A stretch of DNA of 64,000 nt from Hohaiivirga sp031546825 (GTDB taxonomy: Bacteria > Pseudomonadota > Alphaproteobacteria > Rhizobiales > Beijerinckiaceae), in assembly GCA_031546825.1 (NCBI GenBank), contig JAVBJU010000014.1, forward strand, positions 69,956 to 133,955, written 5' to 3'. Positions 19,218-27,883 of this stretch are shown in pieces. How positions within the stretch are numbered: position 1 is the stretch's first letter; each line of letters begins with the position of its first letter. The position numbers were made by a program, and so were the translations under genes. A model generated the notes under the pieces. The model did no database searches. It saw only the letters and a program-made list of their open reading frames with translations, and was not told the DNA's origin.

Positions 19218-19799
19218 CTATTCGTCTTTCTCGCTCTTCTTCAATTCATGCTTCATCAGCAGCGGTGTCTGCGCCATGGCGAAGATTACGCTAATGGCGC
19301 TAAGGCCGAACACCTTGAACGACACCCAGAATGATTCCGTCTGGGTGCGCCACACGCACTCGTTGAGGACGGCGAGCACCAGGAAAAAAATGGCCCAGCG
19401 CAGGGTGAGAATGCGCCATCCCTCTTCGGTGAGGGAGAAGGCATTATCGAACACCGTCTTCAGCAGCGGCTTTCTGGCAAAATACCCATAGAGCAACGCC
19501 AGCCCGAATATGCCGGAGACGATGGTTGGCTTCATTTTGAAAAAAGTGTCGTTTTCAAAAAACAGCGTCAGCCCGCCAAACAGCACGACGATTGCACCGG
19601 AAACCAGCGGCATCATCGGCAGTTTCTTCAGCAAAATCCAATAAACAGCAAGCGCCGCCAGCGTCGCCGGAATGAAGGCCATGATGGCGGTGTGCAGGCC
19701 GAACTTTGAATAGCATATGAAGAATAAAACCAGCGGCCCCATCTCGAGGAAGAGCTTGAGGAGCGGATTGATCTTCTTCTGGTCGTTTGATGTCGTCAT
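19218..19799 (-). CDS. YciB/IspZ, inner-membrane septation-related protein
   Basis: A 193-residue membrane protein with five to six hydrophobic segments. The motifs KPTIVSGIFGLALLYG and RWAIFFLVLAVLNECVW are typical of YciB (septation protein A), whose role in envelope and division processes is known only broadly. It starts inside the ftsY stop (4-nt overlap), a conserved pairing in alphaproteobacteria. Confidence 0.92.
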   Translation of the reverse strand: MTTSNDQKKINPLLKLFLEMGPLVLFFICYSKFGLHTAIMAFIPATLAALAVYWILLKKLPMMPLVSGAIVVLFGGLTLFFENDTFFKMKPTIVSGIFGLALLYGYFARKPLLKTVFDNAFSLTEEGWRILTLRWAIFFLVLAVLNECVWRTQTESFWVSFKVFGLSAISVIFAMAQTPLLMKHELKKSEKDE

Positions 19800-20971
19800 G
19801 CGTCCAATCCGGCAATGGCCTTCGCAAAGTCGCGGGCCTCAAAGGGTTCGAGGTCGTCAACGCCTTCGCCAACGCCAATGAAATGCACGGGTAAGCCAAA
19901 TTTGTCGGCCAACGCCACCAGAATGCCGCCGCGCGCAGTGCCATCAAGCTTGGTCATGATCAGGCCAGTGACACTCGCTGTTTTGCCGAATAGTTCGACC
20001 TGAGACAGCGCATTCTGGCCAACGGTGGCGTCGAGCACCAGGAGCGTCGCATGCGGCGCTTCGGGATCAACCTTCTTCATGACGCGGATGATCTTTTCAA
20101 GTTCATCCATCAGGCCGGTCTTGTTCTGCAAGCGGCCTGCGGTGTCAACCAGCAGCACATCCATTCCCGCTTGCGTTGCTTTCTGCACCGCCTCAAACGC
20201 AAGGCCCGCCGCGTCCGCCCCCTGGTTCGTGGCGATCACCGGGACGTGGTTGCGTTCGCCCCAAACTTTAAGCTGTTCGATGGCAGCGGCGCGGAAAGTG
20301 TCTCCGGCGGCCAGCATTACTTTCAGCCCCTGCGCCTTGAACTTGGCGGCGAGCTTGCCGATGGTGGTGGTCTTGCCGGACCCGTTGACGCCGATCATCA
20401 GGATGACGAACGGCTTTTTGCTGCGATCCACTTCCAGCGGAAGGGCCACCGGCGCGAGCGACTTCTCGACCTCTTCGGCCAGAACCGCTTTCACTTCCTC
20501 TGGGGCGATCTGCTTGTCGAACCGCCCCTCAGACACGCGGGCGGTGATGCGCATCGCCGCCTCAATGCCGAGATCGGCCTGCACCAGAATGTCTTCGAGG
20601 TCTTCGATGGTGGCGTTATCGAGCTTACGCTTGGTGAAAAGATCGGTGAGGCGCTCGCCGATGGTGGAGGAGGTGCGCAAAAGCCCTGAGGTGAGGCGCT
20701 GCCACCAGCTCAGTTTTTGCTCGGGCGGTGTGGGAGCAACGGGCTCAACGGGAGTTGCAATAGCCGGTTCCGATACGTCCAGTGGCTCTGGCAGCGCAGT
20801 GGGAATATCCCCACCAAGCGCAGGCACTTCTTCCACCGCAACGGTTTCGGCGACCGGCTTGGGAGCCTCCGTGATCGGATCTGATTCTGTCGGAAGCGGC
20901 TCAGGTGCGGGCGCGGCCTTGCGCCCGAACAACCGTGAGAGGATCCCTTGTTTTTCGTCCTTTTCCGCCAT
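19796..20971 (-). CDS. ftsY: FtsY, signal recognition particle receptor
   Basis: A 391-residue SRP receptor GTPase. An acidic, Pro/Glu-rich N-terminal A domain (residues 1-85) precedes the NG domain. The P-loop GVNGSGKT is at 194-201, and DTAGR and TKLDGTARGG follow. It docks ribosome-SRP complexes at the membrane; its partner Ffh is encoded at 27884-29431. I chose the ATG at 20971 (GGAGG upstream, MAEKDEKQGILSRLFG start); the long open frame before it overlaps the divergent rluA-type gene and is not protein-like. Confidence 0.95.
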   Translation of the reverse strand: MAEKDEKQGILSRLFGRKAAPAPEPLPTESDPITEAPKPVAETVAVEEVPALGGDIPTALPEPLDVSEPAIATPVEPVAPTPPEQKLSWWQRLTSGLLRTSSTIGERLTDLFTKRKLDNATIEDLEDILVQADLGIEAAMRITARVSEGRFDKQIAPEEVKAVLAEEVEKSLAPVALPLEVDRSKKPFVILMIGVNGSGKTTTIGKLAAKFKAQGLKVMLAAGDTFRAAAIEQLKVWGERNHVPVIATNQGADAAGLAFEAVQKATQAGMDVLLVDTAGRLQNKTGLMDELEKIIRVMKKVDPEAPHATLLVLDATVGQNALSQVELFGKTASVTGLIMTKLDGTARGGILVALADKFGLPVHFIGVGEGVDDLEPFEARDFAKAIAGLDA

Positions 20972-21084
20972 TATCCGAAGCGGCCTCCTGCCGTGATGGT
21001 GCAACCGCATTTCCCCCGCCATCGCGAATGCGTTATGGGTGGGTGAAATTCGACGCCCGAACTCCAACTCCAGCTTTAGCCGAA

Positions 21085-21807
21085 ATGCCGCACGAAGTGA
21101 AATCCCCCTCTGCGCCCGAATCAGAAGATCCGATAATCGCGCGCCTTCTCTACCGCGACGGCTTGATGCTGGTGATTGATAAGCCAGCTGGCCTGCCTGT
21201 GCATCCTGGCCCCAAGGGCGGCGACACACTGTTTCACCATCTCGACGCTTTGCGCTTCGGCCTTCCCCGTCGCCCGGAACTCGTGCATCGGCTCGACAAG
21301 GATACCTCGGGCTGTCTGGTGCTTGGGCGCCACCCCAAAGCATTGCGACGGATTGGCAAACTCTTTCACGATGACCGCATCGATAAGGTCTATTGGGCGG
21401 TGGTTGAAGGCGGACCCGAAGAAGAGACAGGAGCAATCGACCTGCCGCTTGCCCCTAAATCACCGGATCGCGGCTGGTGGATGAAGGTGGATGCCGACGG
21501 TCTTCCATCGCGCACCGAATGGCGCGTGATGCGGCGCGACGAGGATGCAGCGGGTAACCCCCTGACATTCATGGAACTGAAGCCGATCACCGGGCGCACC
21601 CATCAACTGCGCGTCCATTGTGCCGCCATGGGCTGGCCCATTCTCGGCGACTCCATCTATGGTACCGCGCCACGCTTCGACGGGCCGGGCCTATATCTCC
21701 ATGCCCGCGCGATCACCATCCCGCTTTACCCCAGCAAAGATCCGATCAGAGTGGAAGCGCCGGTTCCTGAGCATATGAAGAATTATGGAGCGTGGCCGGA
21801 GGCGTAG
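21085..21807 (+). CDS. RluA-family pseudouridine synthase
   Basis: A 240-residue pseudouridine synthase with catalytic Asp71 in HRLDKDTSG, plus the RTHQLRVHCAAMGWPILGD motif. No N-terminal S4 domain, so it resembles the RluA/TruC-like single-domain type that modifies rRNA or tRNA; the exact target is not readable. The start is uncertain: ATG at 21085 fits the domain boundary but has no clear ribosome site, and an in-frame ATG at 21028 is possible. It is divergent from ftsY. Confidence 0.88.
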   Translation: MPHEVKSPSAPESEDPIIARLLYRDGLMLVIDKPAGLPVHPGPKGGDTLFHHLDALRFGLPRRPELVHRLDKDTSGCLVLGRHPKALRRIGKLFHDDRIDKVYWAVVEGGPEEETGAIDLPLAPKSPDRGWWMKVDADGLPSRTEWRVMRRDEDAAGNPLTFMELKPITGRTHQLRVHCAAMGWPILGDSIYGTAPRFDGPGLYLHARAITIPLYPSKDPIRVEAPVPEHMKNYGAWPEA

Positions 21808-21820
21808 CCTGCTCCCATAG

Positions 21821-21844
21821 CCTGTTTGCATCCTTACAAACGGG
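21821..21844 (+). terminator. Weak hairpin after the RluA-type gene
   Basis: CCTGTTTG and CAAACGGG pair (one G-U) around an 8-nt loop, 13 nt after the stop. No T-run follows. The rest of the gap to 21999 is AT-rich and shows only two similar AAATTGAWATCA words near 21867 and 21884. Confidence 0.35.
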
Positions 21845-21998
21845 CGTTGTGGACATCACTCCGTCAAATTGATATCATTTTATTAAATTGAAATCACTGC
21901 CATCGCACTATCGCATGGCTATGCCGTGGCAACCCGCGATATCTCGCCATTCGAAGCGGCGGGTTTATCTGTCATAAACCCATGGACCCATAAATCCA

Positions 21999-22484
21999 TC
22001 ACTCCTTAATCGGCAGCCATATTTCCACCACACCTGTGCCCGTGTTCGGGTCAAAACGGTGGTCGTATTTCTCAAAAACAGTTCCATCACCCAAATCATA
22101 GCCGGATTCGGGCAACCATTTGTGCCGGATGGTGTAATGGCTGTCGCCCATGTCCACGGCACTGCCGTGGTGCTCGAACACCGCATAAAAATGGTCTTTG
22201 ATCGGGACGGTTACAAAATCTTCCGGCGCTACGCTATGGCCGGAAACCTCAACACCGGTGATGTATTCAAAACCGCTGCCATCGAAATTGCGATAAACGC
22301 CGTAATAGGCAGATCCCACCCGCTCAGGCACGAAACCGACGCGCTCGGCGAAGCGGCTCCAATGCTGATCGACACCTTCAATCTTGGCCATATTGTAGCG
22401 GGCCGCGATACCGGCAATCAGCATTCCAGACAGGTTCACGAAGCGGGGCGCTGCCATCTCGATGAATTTGCACCTGTTTTCCAT
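21999..22484 (-). CDS. GyrI-like/AraC effector-binding domain protein
   Basis: A 161-residue stand-alone GyrI-like (SHS2-type) ligand-binding protein. Family marks are the N-terminal RFVNLSGMLIAGI segment, the GVYRNFDGSGFEYITGVEV core, VPIKDHFYAVFEHHGSA and a C-terminal VEIWLPIKE strand. Such proteins bind small aromatic or cationic ligands, sometimes hydrolyse cyclopropanoids, or act as drug-binding or gyrase-inhibitory proteins. No DNA-binding domain is present. The start at 22484 has GGAG 8 nt upstream. Confidence 0.8.
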   Translation of the reverse strand: MENRCKFIEMAAPRFVNLSGMLIAGIAARYNMAKIEGVDQHWSRFAERVGFVPERVGSAYYGVYRNFDGSGFEYITGVEVSGHSVAPEDFVTVPIKDHFYAVFEHHGSAVDMGDSHYTIRHKWLPESGYDLGDGTVFEKYDHRFDPNTGTGVVEIWLPIKE

Positions 22485-22539
22485 CGCGTGATCTCCGGGC
22501 GGTTTAAACAGCCACTCGCCACCTTTGAAAATAGCGGCT

Positions 22540-23793
22540 CTACGCGGTCAGGCAACCCTTGCCATCATGCCCGGTTATGGTGACGGAGATGATCTCGCGT
22601 GCAGCCACCGGGTCCGACATGCGGACGGCAGTAAAACCTTCGGTGCGCCCGATGTTATTGGCTTCCATCAGCACCATCCGCTGTTGTCCAACTTCACTGT
22701 CGAGATGTTTGAGAAGCGCTGCTGCGCCCTTCTCGCGCAGGCGGCGGGCGCGCTCCTTGACGTGGCTGCGGTCCACTGGCGGCATACGGGCAGCGGGGGT
22801 GCCAGGGCGTGGCGAGAACGGGAAAACATGGAGATGCGTCAGGCCGCACTCATCAACGATATCAAGCGAGCGCGAAAACATCTCTTCGGTTTCAGTGGGA
22901 AAGCCGGTGATGATATCCGCGCCAAAAATGATGTCGGGGCGCAGCTGCCGCGCTTCTTCGCAAAAACGGATGGCGTCCTCGCGGGCATGGCGGCGCTTCA
23001 TGCGCTTGAGGATGAGGTTATCACCCGCCTGAAGCGATAAATGCAGATGCGGCATCAGGCGGGGGCTTTCGGCGAGCGCCTCCATCAGGTCAGCATCAGC
23101 CTCAACCGAATCAATTGAAGAAATGCGCAGGCGCGGCAAATCGGGCACCAGCCGCAGAATGGTTTTGACAAGGCTGCCAAATTTCGGCGCTCCGGGCAGG
23201 TCAGCACCATAGCTCGTCAGATCGACGCCGGTCAGCACCACCTCGCGCACGCCGTTGCCAGTGAGGCGTTTGATCTGTTCGACAACACCCCCCATGGGCG
23301 CCGAGCGGGAATTGCCGCGGCCAAAAGGAATGATGCAGAAGGTGCAGCGATGGTCGCAGCCGTTCTGCACCTGCACGAAGGCGCGAGTGTGTTCGTGAAT
23401 GCCGTCAATGAGGTGGATTGCGGTCTCGCGCACCGCCATGATGTCGTCAACGATGACCTTCTCGGCGGCATTAACGCCAAAGTCACGGATACCGACCCAG
23501 GTTTCCGCGATCATCTTTTCCTTGTTACCGACCACTTTCGCCACTTCCGGCATGGTGGCGAACAGGTGCGGCTCAACCTGCGCGGCACACCCGGTCACGA
23601 CAATCTTTGCGTTGGGGTTTTCCCGCGCCATCCGGCGAATCGCCTGGCGGGCCTGGCGGGTTGCTTCGCCGGTGACGGCGCAGGTGTTGACAATGATGAG
23701 GTCATCATGGCCCGCCGCGGTGGCGTGTTTGCGCATCGCCTCCGACTCGTAGACGTTGAGGCGGCAGCCGAAGGTGACGACTTCGATGGCCAT
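22540..23793 (-). CDS. mtaB: MtaB, tRNA t6A37 methylthiotransferase
   Basis: A 417-residue radical-SAM methylthiotransferase that converts t6A37 to ms2t6A37 in tRNAs reading ANN codons. The N-terminal cluster uses Cys10 (FGCRLN), Cys38 (NTCAVT) and Cys69 (TGCAAQ); the radical-SAM cluster uses Cys146, Cys150 and Cys153 (CDHRCTFC). A short TRAM-like tail ends the protein. I chose the ATG at 23793, which overlaps the dapF stop by 1 nt (TAATG); the frame extends 15 codons into dapF. Confidence 0.93.
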   Translation of the reverse strand: MAIEVVTFGCRLNVYESEAMRKHATAAGHDDLIIVNTCAVTGEATRQARQAIRRMARENPNAKIVVTGCAAQVEPHLFATMPEVAKVVGNKEKMIAETWVGIRDFGVNAAEKVIVDDIMAVRETAIHLIDGIHEHTRAFVQVQNGCDHRCTFCIIPFGRGNSRSAPMGGVVEQIKRLTGNGVREVVLTGVDLTSYGADLPGAPKFGSLVKTILRLVPDLPRLRISSIDSVEADADLMEALAESPRLMPHLHLSLQAGDNLILKRMKRRHAREDAIRFCEEARQLRPDIIFGADIITGFPTETEEMFSRSLDIVDECGLTHLHVFPFSPRPGTPAARMPPVDRSHVKERARRLREKGAAALLKHLDSEVGQQRMVLMEANNIGRTEGFTAVRMSDPVAAREIISVTITGHDGKGCLTA

Positions 23794-24686
23794 TACGCCG
23801 CTCCGGAAAACAGGCTCGGCGCAAACCGGCCTTCCCATTCAAGCTCGACCGGACCGGTCATGAGCATGTGCGCGTCGCTTTCGCGCCATTCGATCTCAAG
23901 ATCGCCGCCAGGCAGTGTGATCGTTACCTTGCGGCCGGTGAGGCCGCGCCGGTGCGCCAGAACCGCAACCGCGCATGAGGCCGTGCCACAAGCGCGCGTT
24001 GCGCCTGCACCGCGCTCCCACACAACAACACGGACATGGTCGGGGCTGAGCACCTCAGCAAACGAGATATTGGCGCGCGCCGGAAACATCGGATGATGCT
24101 CGAGCGAGGGGCCAACCCCATAAACATCCCACGCTGCCGTGTCTTTCACGAAAAATACGATATGCGGATTGCCGACGCTTGCACCCGCCGCAGGCGGCAA
24201 ATCATAGCCCGCAAGTTCAACCGGAAAAGCGAGCGTGTCAGCCACAGCGTTTTTAAGCGGAATCTCATCCCACCCAAATAGCGGCACACCCATATCGGCC
24301 ATGAAGGCAAGCTCACCACGCCGCTCGCATAGAAGCGGACCCATCTTGGTTTCGAGATGCAGACGTTCGCCGTTGAACCCTTTGGCCATCACGCCATCGG
24401 CCATCATCGCCCAGGCGACGCAGCGCGTGCCATTGCCGCAGCCGCCCGCTTCCGAGCCATCGAAGTTATAGATGCGAATGAAGGCGTCGGTGCCCAGCGT
24501 GACCGGATCATGCAACACCATCATCTGGTCGAAAGCGGATTTTTCATCGCGAGCGATGGCCAGCGCCTCGTCAAGGGTGACGATGTGGCTTGTACCGCGC
24601 AAATCAAGCACCACGATCTTGTTGCCAAGACCGTTCATTTTCAGGAAGCGATGATTGGATAGAAAGCTGCTCATGGAATCTTGCAT
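23793..24686 (-). CDS. dapF: Diaminopimelate epimerase
   Basis: A 297-residue epimerase converting LL- to meso-diaminopimelate for lysine and peptidoglycan. The two catalytic cysteines are Cys83 (GGCGNGTRC) and Cys233 (ATRACGTASC). The start is not certain: ATG at 24686 and ATG at 24674 are both in frame, and neither has a strong ribosome site; the frame opens as far as 24803. It is coupled to mtaB by a TAATG overlap. Confidence 0.94.
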   Translation of the reverse strand: MQDSMSSFLSNHRFLKMNGLGNKIVVLDLRGTSHIVTLDEALAIARDEKSAFDQMMVLHDPVTLGTDAFIRIYNFDGSEAGGCGNGTRCVAWAMMADGVMAKGFNGERLHLETKMGPLLCERRGELAFMADMGVPLFGWDEIPLKNAVADTLAFPVELAGYDLPPAAGASVGNPHIVFFVKDTAAWDVYGVGPSLEHHPMFPARANISFAEVLSPDHVRVVVWERGAGATRACGTASCAVAVLAHRRGLTGRKVTITLPGGDLEIEWRESDAHMLMTGPVELEWEGRFAPSLFSGAA

Positions 24687-24861
24687 TATGGTGGTTGGGG
24701 AGATTGTTATCGATGCCTTATGCGCCTTTTTTCCGGCGGTGGCCAGTGGCCCGGCCATGCAGGGGCGCCAGGTGAGGGGCGGCGTATTCGCCTGTCGTGT
24801 CATTGTCTAAAAATGTGCCTATGATAAATACCTTACAGGAATACCGATTCCCCTTTTCAGG

Positions 24862-25641
24862 ATGCTGCAGATGCGCCGCCACATTTTCGAGACTTTGCGC
24901 TTCAGCCGGGTGGCTTGCGCCCGCCCTGTCACGGCAGGCCTGATGGCTTTGTCCCTGATGACGCTTGCGCCGCTCGCGCTCCAGGCGCAGACACCCGCAG
25001 CACCCGTGCAGGAACCCGCCACCCCGCAGGAGCCCAAGGCGCAGGATGTGCCGGATAGTACGACGCAGGACACTCCCGCCCAGCCCCAGCCGTTGCCGGA
25101 TCTGACCGGTGTGCCCACACTGGTGCCGATGCCTAAAGAGCCGCCCGAGGTGCAGGAGGTCGAGATTCCGGCCAAGCCCGTGGCTGTTCTCTCCGGCGAC
25201 AGCAAATGGGAAGATAACTACGCCACGCTGTCCGAGGCATTTAAAAAGATCAACGCCGCTCTGGAAAAGGCCGGCAAGAAAGCAGCGGGCCGTCCGGTGG
25301 TGGTTTATACCAAATATACCGACGAAGGTTTTTCCTATCAGGCGATGATCCCACTTGCAGAGGCTCCGGCATCAGATGCCGCCCCACTCGGTGAGGGCGT
25401 TGGCTATGGGGTGGTTCCGGCGGGCAAGGCGCTGCGCTTTATCCATGCCGATTCCTACGGCGAAATCTCGGAGACCTACGAAGCCGCTGGGCTTTATATT
25501 GAAACACGCGATCTCATCAGCAAGGAATTGCAGATTGAGGAATGGGTGACCGATATCACCGACCCGGCCGCCAAGAATGCGATCGTCAATCTCTATATCG
25601 AATTGATGGACAAACCCTCCGGTAGCGCGCCGCCGCAATAG
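24862..25641 (+). CDS. Secreted GyrI-like effector-binding protein
   Basis: A 259-residue protein with a signal peptide ending at ALQAQ (about residue 43), a Pro/Gln/Glu-rich linker (45-100) and a C-terminal domain (about 105-255). Its VVVYTKYTDEGFSYQAMIPL, GVGYGVVPAGKALRFIHADSYGEIS and EEWVTDITDP pieces resemble GyrI-like/AraC effector-binding domains. A periplasmic location is unusual for that fold. An in-frame ATG at 24871 has better spacing from the upstream AGG and may be the true start. It is divergent from dapF and its stop is 5 nt from the convergent AbrB gene. Confidence 0.72.
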   Translation: MLQMRRHIFETLRFSRVACARPVTAGLMALSLMTLAPLALQAQTPAAPVQEPATPQEPKAQDVPDSTTQDTPAQPQPLPDLTGVPTLVPMPKEPPEVQEVEIPAKPVAVLSGDSKWEDNYATLSEAFKKINAALEKAGKKAAGRPVVVYTKYTDEGFSYQAMIPLAEAPASDAAPLGEGVGYGVVPAGKALRFIHADSYGEISETYEAAGLYIETRDLISKELQIEEWVTDITDPAAKNAIVNLYIELMDKPSGSAPPQ

Positions 25642-25646
25642 GCGCG

Positions 25647-26723
25647 TTACCCCACCCGCTTGGCAATGAAGCGGGCGATGCTCGGGCTTGTCATCAGCAC
25701 CATCAGGAAGCGCACCGTCTGCATCGCCATGACGAATGGCAGATCAACGGCGGCGGAGGCTGCGATGATGGCCACCGAATCAAGACCGCCGGGACTGGTG
25801 GCGAGATAAGCGGTTAGCGGATCAATGCCCGCAAAACGTACCAGCAGGAAAGCAAAGCAGCCGCAGGCTCCAATCAGCACCAATGTGGAGGCAAGCACGC
25901 GCGGGAAAGCGCGGATGGCGTGGGATATCACCTTGCGGGTGAAGCGCAGGCCGATGCTCCAGCCGATGAAGGCGTAGGAAATCGCCAAGAGCCACGGCGG
26001 CAGTACAAAACGGATCACGCCTGTCTGGCTCAAAATGATACCGATGATGAGCGGCAACAATAGTGGCCCGGCCGGAATGCGAAAATACCGGGCCACAATG
26101 CTGCCGACCAAGGCGAGCAACAGGGTTTCGGTGAACGGCACCCAAGGGATTGGCGGAAACCAGATGGTCGGCGGTACCGTAACACCGCTGGTCCAGATGG
26201 CGGCAACAATCGAGGCGACCGCGGCAACGCACACCACCCGCAGATATTGCATGAAGGCGACAAGGCGCATGTCGGCACCATAGGCTTCCGCCATCAGGGT
26301 CATAGCTGAAGCCGCACCAGGCGACAGGCCCCAGATCGCTGTGCTGCCCGGCAATATCTGCCAGCGCGCCAACAACCAGCCAAGCGTGCTGGCGATGGCA
26401 ATGGCCGAAGCGACGCCGATGAAGAACAGCGGCCAGTCCTTGGCCACCTCGGTCATGATTGAAGGCGGAATATTGCTGGCGATCATGCAGCCAACAATGC
26501 CTTGCGCGGCATAGAAGGCGCGGGGTGCGACGGTGAGTTCATGGCCACGCACGGCAACGAGAATTGCCGCCGCCATTGGTCCGAGCAGAAGTTCCGCCGG
26601 GAGGTGGATGGTCTCAAGCAGCGCGACGAAGACTGCTGAGAGAACGATCAGAATACCCCACACCACCCAGGGCGTGTGGCCCTTGCTCTGCCGATAACGG
26701 GATAGGAGGTTTTTGAGGGGCAC
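25647..26723 (-). CDS. AbrB-family (Gneg_AbrB_dup) membrane protein
   Basis: A 358-residue polytopic membrane protein with nine to ten helices in two similar halves. AELLLGPMAAAILVAVRG and GPLLLPLIIGIILSQTGVI are the paired repeats typical of the Gram-negative AbrB duplication family, as are SPGAASAMTLMAEAYGAD and SPGGLDSVAIIAASA. Despite the name this is not the Bacillus DNA-binding AbrB; transport of an organic solute has been suggested, but the substrate is unknown. Confidence 0.85.
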   Translation of the reverse strand: MPLKNLLSRYRQSKGHTPWVVWGILIVLSAVFVALLETIHLPAELLLGPMAAAILVAVRGHELTVAPRAFYAAQGIVGCMIASNIPPSIMTEVAKDWPLFFIGVASAIAIASTLGWLLARWQILPGSTAIWGLSPGAASAMTLMAEAYGADMRLVAFMQYLRVVCVAAVASIVAAIWTSGVTVPPTIWFPPIPWVPFTETLLLALVGSIVARYFRIPAGPLLLPLIIGIILSQTGVIRFVLPPWLLAISYAFIGWSIGLRFTRKVISHAIRAFPRVLASTLVLIGACGCFAFLLVRFAGIDPLTAYLATSPGGLDSVAIIAASAAVDLPFVMAMQTVRFLMVLMTSPSIARFIAKRVG

Positions 26724-27111
26724 CAGATCGACTCAAACGTCACGAACAATGCCCTATGCCTTATTCCTGCATGGCAGCGCATTCAAGCTATGGCAGCGCT
26801 GCAGCGGCAATTTGCCTTCCTGGCAAGGCTCATTCGCTGCCCACACGCGCCTCGGAGCGCTTGCGACGGTGGTTTTCCAGCGTAACCGCCAGCACCAGGA
26901 TGTCGAATATGCCGAGGCAGCGGCAACAATAGAAGGTCTATCTGCAAGCTTCGCATTAAAATAATGGGAACCTATCCAATATGTACCCGTTGTCAGAGCC
27001 TGGGCTGAAGGTTTGAACGCGAGCCTGAAACACCAACGAGAGAAGTATATTCTCATTTATCTAAAATCACCCAAATTTTGTTACTTGATGCGCCCCGCAA
27101 AGGAGATTGAT
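26724..27111. other. Intergenic region with the stress promoter of the DUF892 gene
   Basis: About 390 nt between divergent genes. Short open frames on both strands here (26754-27056 minus, 26713-26964 plus) look like chance. The identifiable elements are an EcfG-like promoter (26967-26991), a small GAGAA-GTATA-TTCTC palindrome (27041-27055), and the AAAGGAG ribosome site of the next gene. Confidence 0.6.
26967..26991 (+). promoter_or_regulatory. Candidate EcfG general-stress promoter
   Basis: GGAAC at 26967-26971 and CGTT at 26988-26991 are separated by exactly 16 nt. This matches the alphaproteobacterial sigma-EcfG consensus GGAAC-N16/17-CGTT. It lies about 120 nt upstream of a DUF892 gene, a family often in the general stress regulon. 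Confidence 0.72.
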
Positions 27112-27612
27112 ATGCCAGGAAAAGCTAAAAACCTTGAAGATCTTTTCCATGATACGCTCAAGGATATCTATTATGCCGAGCGTAAAATATTAAAGGCCCT
27201 GCCAAAAATGGCACGCGGCGCTCAGGCCACGGAACTAAAAGCTGCTTTCGAAAAGCACCTCGACCAGACCGAGACCCACGTCGAGCGGCTGCAGAAGGTT
27301 TTCGAGATTGTAGGCAAGCGGCCCCAAAGCAAAACCTGCCCGGCCATTGACGGCATCATCGAGGAAGGCGAGGAAATTCTGGAAGAATTTGGCGGCACGC
27401 CCGCCGGAGATGCCGGACTCGTATCAGCGGCCCAAGCCGTAGAACATTACGAGATGGCACGCTACGGCACATTGCGCCGCTGGGCTGAAATCCTCAACTA
27501 CCCGGATGCCGCCAAGCTGCTGCAGCAAACGCTTGCCGAAGAGGAGACAACCGACAAGGATCTCAGCAAGATCGCCGACAGCAGCGCGAACAAAAAAGCA
27601 CTTGCCGCTTAG
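27112..27612 (+). CDS. DUF892/YciF-type ferritin-like stress protein
   Basis: A 166-residue four-helix ferritin-like protein of the YciE/YciF (DUF892) family. LEDLFHDTLKDIYYAERKILKALPKMA at the N-terminus, EKHLDQTETHVERLQKVFE, AVEHYEMARYGTLRRWAEIL and LAEEETTDKDLSKIA supply the Glu/His pattern for a di-metal site. These proteins are induced by osmotic and oxidative stress; the biochemical role is not settled. The ATG at 27112 has an excellent AAAGGAG site. It is followed by a clear terminator, so it is monocistronic. Confidence 0.92.
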   Translation: MPGKAKNLEDLFHDTLKDIYYAERKILKALPKMARGAQATELKAAFEKHLDQTETHVERLQKVFEIVGKRPQSKTCPAIDGIIEEGEEILEEFGGTPAGDAGLVSAAQAVEHYEMARYGTLRRWAEILNYPDAAKLLQQTLAEEETTDKDLSKIADSSANKKALAA

Positions 27613-27628
27613 TGCAGGTTTGAAAACA

Positions 27629-27660
27629 GGGCGGCGGGGGCTTTCCCGTCGCCCTTTCTT
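27629..27660 (+). terminator. Rho-independent terminator after the DUF892 gene
   Basis: A 10-bp stem (GGGCGGCGGG / CCCGTCGCCC, one G-U) with a 6-nt loop, followed by TTTCTT, 17 nt past the stop. The remaining 220 nt up to ffh hold CTTGAC at 27691-27696 as a possible -35 but no good -10, and I saw no SRP RNA. Confidence 0.82.
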
Positions 27661-27883
27661 CCGGGCCAAATACGTTTTTCGGCTCGTTTTCTTGACTCTG
27701 ATGTCATTTACTATTATCCAAACCCGGTAAATCTGGAAGAGCGTGCTTAATGAGCCGCCGACCGGTCCGGGCTTTTTCCCTGAAAAGGTTCGCCGGAGGT
27801 CCACGTCCGACAGCGCGTTGCGCCCTCGGGCGTCGCGGTGCTTTGAGTTTCCCTTCCGCCCTGTGGTTAAGTTGGTGACGGCG

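Noticed and set aside
26754..27056. Short minus-strand frame upstream of the DUF892 gene
   Set aside because: Overlaps the stress promoter; no ribosome site or recognisable protein.
27661..27883. Possible SRP (4.5S) RNA gene next to ffh
   Set aside because: The conserved GGTCAGGTCCGGAAGGAAGC-like core is missing.
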